DNA from: Stomorhina lunata
Taxonomy: Eukaryota > Arthropoda > Insecta > Diptera > Rhiniidae
Reading direction: 5' to 3'
NCBI GenBank assembly: GCA_933228675.1
Contig: OW121740.1
Location: 156,229,828 to 156,293,827, forward strand
Length of the DNA stretch: 64,000 nucleotides
Shown: piece by piece, positions 58,184 through 64,000 of the stretch
Position numbering within the stretch: the stretch's first letter is position 1
How the letters are laid out: each line of letters starts with the position of its first letter
The notes under the pieces: generated by a model
Seen by the model: the letters and a program-made list of their open reading frames with translations, nothing else
Told to the model about the DNA's origin: nothing
The model's database searches: none
Translations under genes and position numbers: made by a program

Positions 58184-59033
58184 TACGGTTTGCAGTTCGG
58201 TTTTAACCGAAACCGAAACCTCGGCTTTTTATGTCTCAAAACCGAAACCGAAAACCGTAGAATTTTTAAATTTGCACGTAATTTGTCTATTTAATGAAGC
58301 AGAAGAATGAAACAAGCAAAAGGTGTTCTAAATGGACAAAAGGACAGGTGTAAGGGGAAGACGGTATATGAACGTAAATATTCAAGGTTCAGCCAATATC
58401 AAATTTGTATCTGAAAATCAATTTTGAAGACGGCGACGATGAAACTTTGACTCATTTAAAACCGATTGCCCATAAACATTTTGAACCTAGAGGCTATAAG
58501 AAAAACTGTTCGGTATTTCAAAAATTTGCAAATATTTGCAAACAAGCTTTAAAAAGCATCATAATCGTGAATTAAGTTTACACTTAGATTTCTGCTTCTT
58601 AAACAAAGTATTCATGAGAGTTTAGAAATGCTGTCGACCTTAGATTTGCTTCATTCTATCGACTTTGAAATTGTAAATTGTTTAAAATCGTTGCTATTTG
58701 TAAAAAATGCTACTGAAGCAATTTGTCGCTCGGATGCAAATATTATTCACGCTAAAGGGGCTCTGCAGTTTCTCCAAAAGAAAGAAGACTTAAGAAATCT
58801 CTCATATTTAAAAAACCTGAACTATTTTCCTGAATTTTAGTATAAAATTATAATATGAGCTTTAATAAACGTAAATTATATTTTGTTTTAATGAAGTTAT
58901 CTAAATTTTCCTACAAATTTAAACTGAAATAGTTTAATTTAAAAAACCGAAAACCGATCCGAAACCGGCCGGTTTTGGGTGTTTTAAAACCGAAACCGCG
59001 GTTTCTCATTTTCACGGTTTTTTGCAAGCCCTA
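58184..59033 (+). mobile_element. hAT-like DNA transposon remnant with 8-bp target duplication
   Basis: Flanked by GTTGTTAC at 58176-58183 and 59034-59041, the 8-bp duplication length of hAT elements. Terminal inverted repeats: TACGGTTTGCA (left) and TAGGGCTTGCA (right, minus strand), consistent with the hAT TAGGG/CAGGG start. Both ends continue into many CCGAAACCG/CGGTTTTAAAAC motifs, so the subterminal regions are also inverted-repeat rich. At 850 bp it is too short for an autonomous hAT element. Confidence 0.8.
58628..58840 (+). pseudogene. hAT transposase C-terminal fragment
   Basis: A 70-codon frame inside the element. FVKNATEAICRSDANIIHAK followed by GALQFLQKK resembles the ...ATEALCRRDANLL.A...FL stretch found in the catalytic/dimerisation part of many insect hAT transposases. 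N-terminal BED zinc finger and catalytic motifs are absent; the sequence at 58290-58620 has stops in all frames. It may be a residual passenger of an internally deleted element. It could still be translated as a short peptide, but nothing indicates that it is. Confidence 0.55.
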
Positions 59034-59041
59034 GTTGTTAC

Positions 59042-59172
59042 TATTCATATCTAAATCAAGCTCATTATTATTTTAATATCTAATTCATTTTATCACTTCA
59101 AGTAATACCATTAGATTTCCATTTGAACAATTTTAATAAATTACACTAATGAACAAATATCGACTTTAAGCA
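59042..59172. other. Short spacer
   Basis: Nothing recognised. Confidence 0.4.
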
Positions 59173-59853
59173 TGAAAGGGTATTATAAGTCTGTGCTGAT
59201 GTATGTAACGCATGGAAATATTTGTCTAAGACCCACCTTTCAGTAAACCAATAGGTTTAGAATCATTTTCTGAGTCGATTTTGCGATGTCAGTCCGTCCG
59301 TCCGTCCGTCTGACAAGACCCCCATGTAAACGATATAATCAAAGTACAGGTCGCAATTCTAAAGATAATTTGATGAAATTTAACACAGATCATTTCTTTG
59401 ATAGTGGGACCATGGCTATTGAAATTCGTTAACATCGGCACATTACTTATGGTACCTCATATAGGTCTTACTTCCCGGAATTGATATATTGGCCACAAAC
59501 TCTTTTGTCAAAATGCACTAAATGAAACTCTTTTGTCAAAATGCACTAAATGAGAAAAAATCACTAAAATGCTCGTAAATCTTAAGATAATAAGTATTTT
59601 GAGTTATACATATTATTTTTGTAAAAATGTAATTTGCCAAATTTCGAGATAATCGGTCCATATTTGACCCTAGCTCTCATATAAATCGAAATGGAGGAAA
59701 TAGCTTAAATATATAAGTTTTGAGAAAATGTTTGTATGATGGCAAAATTTAGCTATTATTTGTCTTTTTACAGAAAAAACATAACCTTTGACCTTAGTGG
59801 CGAAGGGTATCGTATGGTCGGGCTTAACCGACTATAGCACTTTCTTAATTGTT
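59173..59853 (+). mobile_element. Family B copy 8, near complete
   Basis: Starts within the left hairpin (GAAAGGGTATTATAAG) and runs to TTTCTTAATTGTTTA. It has a local duplication of AAACTCTTTTGTCAAAATGC (59499 and 59526) and lacks the ATCAATATTTTTTCATG section. Confidence 0.85.
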
Positions 59854-60339
59854 TATTACTCGTAATGATCTTCTGATATTTAAAAACCACCGAAATTTAA
59901 TTTTTTTAATTTGTTAATCCTTAAATTTTATTTTACAAATTTTTATGAATTTTTTTGAAAAGGCTGGTCCATCGATTTTGTCATATCTTTGGAATGGCTT
60001 GTTCGATTTTTATGAAAGTAACAGAATAGAAAGTACATAAAATTATCTTTAAGTCGCCTAAAAATGATTTTTTATATGTTTAAAAGATTCAAAGATATTG
60101 GCATTTGAAAGAAATTTTTTTTTTTTTAAATTTTAATTTCGTAATTTTTTTAAAATTCATAAAAAATCAAAGATGGCAAAAGCCAATAATTTTTATTACA
60201 TGATCTTAAAGTCGAGGATATACCAAATAATATAAGCCTTATTTTCTAAATGAATGAATATATAAATCTTGATTATATTAACAATAAAGTGAAAATACTC
60301 AATTTTGTATTTAAGCCATTTTCATCATTAGGGGTTAAA
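59854..60339. other. Intergenic, no gene seen
   Basis: Unique A+T-rich sequence. Possibly remote family-B-like similarity, not convincing. Confidence 0.35.
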
Positions 60340-60720
60340 TGGGAGCCAAAGTTAATACAAAAATAATGTGTGTAACAAATAAATATAAAGTTTTTGTTAT
60401 CTTTTCAGATTAAGGAAATTTTAATTCGTCGAAATTCACATAAACGATTTTCGATGAATTTAAATGGCTTTTGTTAGAGGGTCTTATATGGGAGCAATGG
60501 TCAAATGTGGACTGATTTCAACAAAATTTGGTACAGTTATTTACGTTTATATAAGCAATATTTCTTTTAAGTTTCATTAAAATATACCGAAAGTTGTGGC
60601 CAAAATTTTAATTCCGGGAAATATGACCTATGGGAGGTACCCTCAAAAACGGAACAATTTTGATCAATTTCATAAGCAATGGTCCCACTGCAAAAAAATC
60701 TTCTTATCAAATTTCATTAA
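60340..60720 (-). mobile_element. Family B, strongly diverged copy
   Basis: Plus strand contains, in the inverted family order, TCTTATATGGGAGCAATGGT, CAAATGTGGACTGATTTCAA, AATTTGGTACAG, TTGTGGCCAAA, AATTCCGGGAA and CCTATGGGAGGTACC. Terminal hairpins are gone. An old insertion. Confidence 0.7.
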
Positions 60721-61673
60721 ATTAAAAGCAAATTTGTGGCTTTGAGGCTTGTAAAACTATGTTCCGGGAAGAAAATTGCTTGGGTGATACCCCAAAATAT
60801 TTTACGATTTTGTTTATTTTTAACAGACTTTGTCCTCATACCTAACATAAATTTTAGGCCAAGTCTTATGAAAGTATCTCGAAAATTGTGGCCTTTTATT
60901 AAGTTTTTCAAAATTATAGGCTTCATATGACAATTTTTTCCCTAAAATTGGGTGTTTTCATGTTATTCCTAATAAAATCTTTAATAATCGTTGGATTTTT
61001 ATAATATAGGGCTTATATTACGTAGGATATTCAGGGTTTTACGATTATCAAGTAACAATGGTAAATTTTTTACATTTTCTATTTATTAAAAATTTTTATA
61101 AAATATATATATTTTTTTTCAATTTTGCACAAAACAAAATATTTTTTGACACTGTAATATAAATAACTTCAAAACCGTTCAACAAACAAGAATTTAGTAT
61201 TTACACACTATAAGGACAATTTTGTACTTAATCTATTGATGTAATATTCATTAAAATTGGACAAGTCTTTGTCAAGATATTTTGAAATAACTAGGACAAC
61301 CAACCTCTTCAAAACATCAAAATTAAAAAAAAAATCAAATTTCTGTTGATTTTATAGCTTTTGCATTCTCAACAGACAGAGCAAAAATATTTATTATTAC
61401 TTTTACTAAAATTGAACTTAGGTACAATAAAACAAGCATATAATCAAATTATGACCGAAATATGACATTTTCGCAAAATACTAAGATTTAAAATCGTAGG
61501 TACGGCGAAACGGTTCAAGATATCGACACAATTTTGTCTGTGTTTCATTATTTTATTTGTTTCTTTTATGAACCTGAAACGATAATTAATAATTTGTAAT
61601 ATTTGTTTAACAAAATTTTCAAAAAATCAAAAAATGATTTTTGAAAATGACCTGAGAAAAAATTAAAATATTC
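60721..61673. other. Intergenic, possible further decayed family-B sequence
   Basis: Short echoes (TTCCGGGAAG at 60765, TTGTGGCC at 60890) hint at an even older copy up to about 60930. The rest is unique A+T-rich sequence. Frames at 60717-60930 open on both strands are not supported as genes. Confidence 0.35.
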
Positions 61674-61910
61674 ACAGTAAAACTTTTCATTACCAAATAA
61701 TGAGTTAAACAGTTAAACTATTGAATATGAACTACTTACTCATTCGCTGTTTAAGTCATTATATTAACATGGGGATGTCATTGGAGGCAAGTACTTACCA
61801 ATTGCAGAAAAGTAATGACTTGGGTAAGCAATTTGAAAGCAACAACTTTTTTGTTGTTGTTTTATTAAAAACATATATTTTTAAACGAATACAAAATTGT
61901 TTTTATGATC

Positions 61911-61978
61911 CCATGGGGGCTCGAACCCAGACCCTCCGACTGCTAGGCAGAGACTCTTCCACTGAGCTACTTCATATG
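61911..61978 (-). repeat. tRNA-Ala(AGC)-derived sequence, second copy
   Basis: Minus strand GAAGTAGCTCAGTGGAAGAG ... GGGTTCGAGCCCCCATGGG. It differs from the copy at 23671-23738 at a few positions around the variable arm (GGAGGGTC versus GGATCGTC). The acceptor mismatch is the same, so the shared ancestor was already not a standard tRNA. Confidence 0.6.
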
Positions 61979-62409
61979 TTGAAAACTTAGCAGCTTATAA
62001 TTAATATAAACAATTTTTATTTTTAGATCCAAAATCATGTGAAAATAACTTTGTTTTTCCTTGCTTTTTTTTTGCTTTGTTGTAATTTTTGAAAAAATAT
62101 TTTTATACGATTTTTTGTAATTATTTTAAAACTTTTTTAAAATTATTTTAAAACTTAAGCAATTTAAATCTTCTTTTTTGTATAAGTTTTTACATAAGAT
62201 TGACTCTTACTTACTTAAATGTTACAACCTGTTAAGGTCAAAGTCCGAGCATATTTTAGAATTCCATGGATTTCGATCTTGTGCGAATATTCTCCAATTT
62301 TATAGGCCAAGCTTTGAAAAATGTTCCTCTACTTGGTCTTTCTATCGAAGTTTCGGCCATCCTCCTCTAATATTAGGTAGTGGGACATTTCAATTCTAAT
62401 TTTATCCTC

Positions 62410-62600
62410 TTCATTGTATTTTTTTCAAGAGATGGTTACTAGCCCGTAATCCTAACCCATTTTTATCGATCTTATGGGACAACTCTCGGAACATACCATG
62501 AGGAGGTGTGTGTCCACAGTTGAGATGAAGGATGACCCAGATAAGTTGGGCTTACCAAGTTAAGACCAATTAGAATCGTGTTTGGTATTCAACATCACCT
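62410..62600 (-). repeat. Dispersed repeat family C, copy 3
   Basis: Inverted counterpart of 23041-23230 within the right arm of the large inverted repeat. Confidence 0.7.
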
Positions 62601-62916
62601 ACATAATCAAAATTGACTCATGATGGTATTTTTTCATTAACGTGAGTTAGTTTTACAAATTTTTTTTACAGAAGATAATATTTAAGTTCTTAAAATTCAA
62701 AAATCATTTAAAAAGACTATTTTAATAAAAAAAAAAACTAAAAAAAATTGTTGCCCTTGGTGGGATTTGAACCGGGGCCATTCACTTTAAATTACCATCT
62801 TAATTACAAATAAGTACTTCTGTAATAACTTATTATTTATTCGGATGGTATGTTGTAGTCGTTACAAGGTAACCAGTTATCAGAGTACTTGCCATTACCA
62901 AAGTTTTGCTGGGTTC

Positions 62917-64000
62917 TAATATGAAAAAAAAAACTAAGTAAATTTGATAATATTTTGACGAAATTCAGCTATTTAGTACTTACAGGTCGTAGAATTGTAA
63001 ATTATATCTTACTTTGGATTTTTTTTATTCTAAAGTAAAAGAATCAGGTATTTTGCAAATTTGGGCGGTCCATGGGCACTTTTTCCCCCTATCCAATTGA
63101 CCTCAAATTTTTAAGGGATTATTTTTTTAGCATTTCGAACAAATCTGGGGCTTGGTCGCATACAAATTCCAACTTGGAAAAACAACTGGCACTCTTATGT
63201 ACATGTTATTACTTTTCTGACTCCAAATAATACATAATGTGACAATTAGAACTTTATGCACTACCTTTGGTTAAAAAGGTAATGCATTGTGTTTTAAACT
63301 CTGTCTTAACATTGGAACACATCTGATTTATGAAACCTAATATACGTAAAAGTAATGTCTAATTACTTTACTTACCCTGAGTAATGCAAGTTGTGGCAGT
63401 TAACAGGTATCGTTTATGATAACACCTTTAGCATCCCATTTCCGTATACAGTAAAATTGTATCACAAGAAGAGATGATATATATTGATTCTCTTCCTATC
63501 GATGTTGGTCCTTATTTCCTTGGTGGCATAAAATATGCCTTAAACTACAGGGCTCATCCACATCTAGATGTAACTCTTCATATATGAGTTTAAATATTTG
63601 ATAAAGTTCACACATCTCATTACCAGCAAACAATAAGAATAATGTGTCTGTAAAGGGAATTTATCAAATGGGATTAGTTTTGGTTTTATTTTGAAAGTTT
63701 TCGAAAAAAAATGTTCCGAATAAAATAGGCATTGACTTTTTTAGTCAAAAGTTATTCATAATGCAGTAAATATTTTTTTGTTAACACATTAGCTTTTATA
63801 GATCTGTGGCTTGGTGCTAAAAGGGCCAATGTCAATTGTTTGCCTTTTTGAGTTAATCTCTTCTTTACCCTCTTTCATTTGACTCCAATAGCTAATCTCT
63901 AACTTAACTTAGAAAAGATTTATAGGGGGTTTTCAGGGCCATGTTACTATGAGTTTATATGAAAAATGAAAACTTTGAATCAAATTTTCTAAAAACTACT
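62917..64000. other. Intergenic to window end, no gene seen
   Basis: Unique, slightly less A+T-rich sequence. No frame of 60 codons or more, no repeat family and no RNA gene recognised. Confidence 0.5.

Larger units (their letters stand above)
61674..62916 (-). repeat. 1.25-kb inverted repeat, right copy
   Basis: Inverted copy of 22730-23988, by eye well above 90% identical, with small length differences (the TTG tract is shorter and lacks the N-rich expansion). It carries the tRNA-Ala-like sequence at 61911-61978 (minus), a family-C segment at 62410-62600 and a tRNA 3'-half-like sequence at 62755-62785. The two plus frames (61721-61990, 62178-62399) mirror those of the other copy. Confidence 0.9.

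Noticed and set aside
61721..61990. 89-codon frame conserved with 23738-23941 in the other inverted-repeat arm
   Set aside because: The arms are almost identical at DNA level throughout, so peptide similarity is not evidence of coding; the frame also reads through a tRNA-like sequence.

Overview
This is eukaryotic, repeat-dominated DNA, most probably from a higher (calyptrate-type) fly. The evidence is the very A+T-rich background, a BEL/Pao retrotransposon primed by an arginine tRNA, Tc1/mariner and hAT remnants of dipteran type, and a dispersed family whose ends read ATACCCTTCACCAC...GTGGTGAAGGGTAT. I found no host protein-coding gene that I can defend. Apart from the retroelement frame at the left edge, every coding signal is a transposon fragment, and most other open frames are by-products of A+T-rich tandem repeats.

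Layout. 1-5.2 kb: the 5' two-thirds of a BEL/Pao LTR retrotransposon on the minus strand, as one uninterrupted Gag-Pol frame of 1,410 codons running off the left edge, with leader, primer-binding site and 5' LTR region. 5.2-9.2 kb: a 0.96-kb inverted-repeat-ended element carrying a LINE reverse-transcriptase fragment, two copies of the dispersed family (called family B below), and short satellite blocks. 10.2-16.5 kb: a 180-bp tandem array bounded by inverted repeats, continuing into a degenerate ~30-bp satellite. 17.4-22.5 kb: a cluster of family-B copies, one nested in another, with tRNA-derived repeats and another LINE fragment. 22.7-24.0 kb and 61.7-62.9 kb: the two arms of a 1.25-kb inverted repeat, 38 kb apart, with tRNA-Ala-like sequence. 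24.2-25.1 kb: an internally deleted mariner-like element. 26.4-29.7 kb: satellite. 29.7-31.6 kb: two broken copies of a Tc1/mariner DD37E transposase. 33.3-42.4 kb and 46-57 kb: long satellite blocks, separated at 43.2-44.7 kb by a 15-bp minisatellite. 58.2-59.0 kb: a hAT-like element with an 8-bp target duplication. 59.2-61.6 kb: intact and decayed family-B copies.

Two themes tie the window together. First, roughly 26 kb (about 40%) is one satellite superfamily whose unit holds the 14-bp palindrome TTTTCTATAGAAAA plus a short directional linker. Linker sequence is homogenised block by block, and the direction flips at defined points. Second, short retroelement-like segments at 35.1 and 46.7 kb carry, on the minus strand, what looks like a type I hammerhead ribozyme (intact core in the second). 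These segments, and a relative at 5.46 kb, each join satellite directly on the same side and in the same relative orientation. This suggests a link between a ribozyme-bearing (Penelope-like) retroelement and the satellite.

Limits: there was no database search or alignment. Family names rest on motif recognition, boundaries of diverged repeats are good to tens of bases, and repeat identities are judged by eye.
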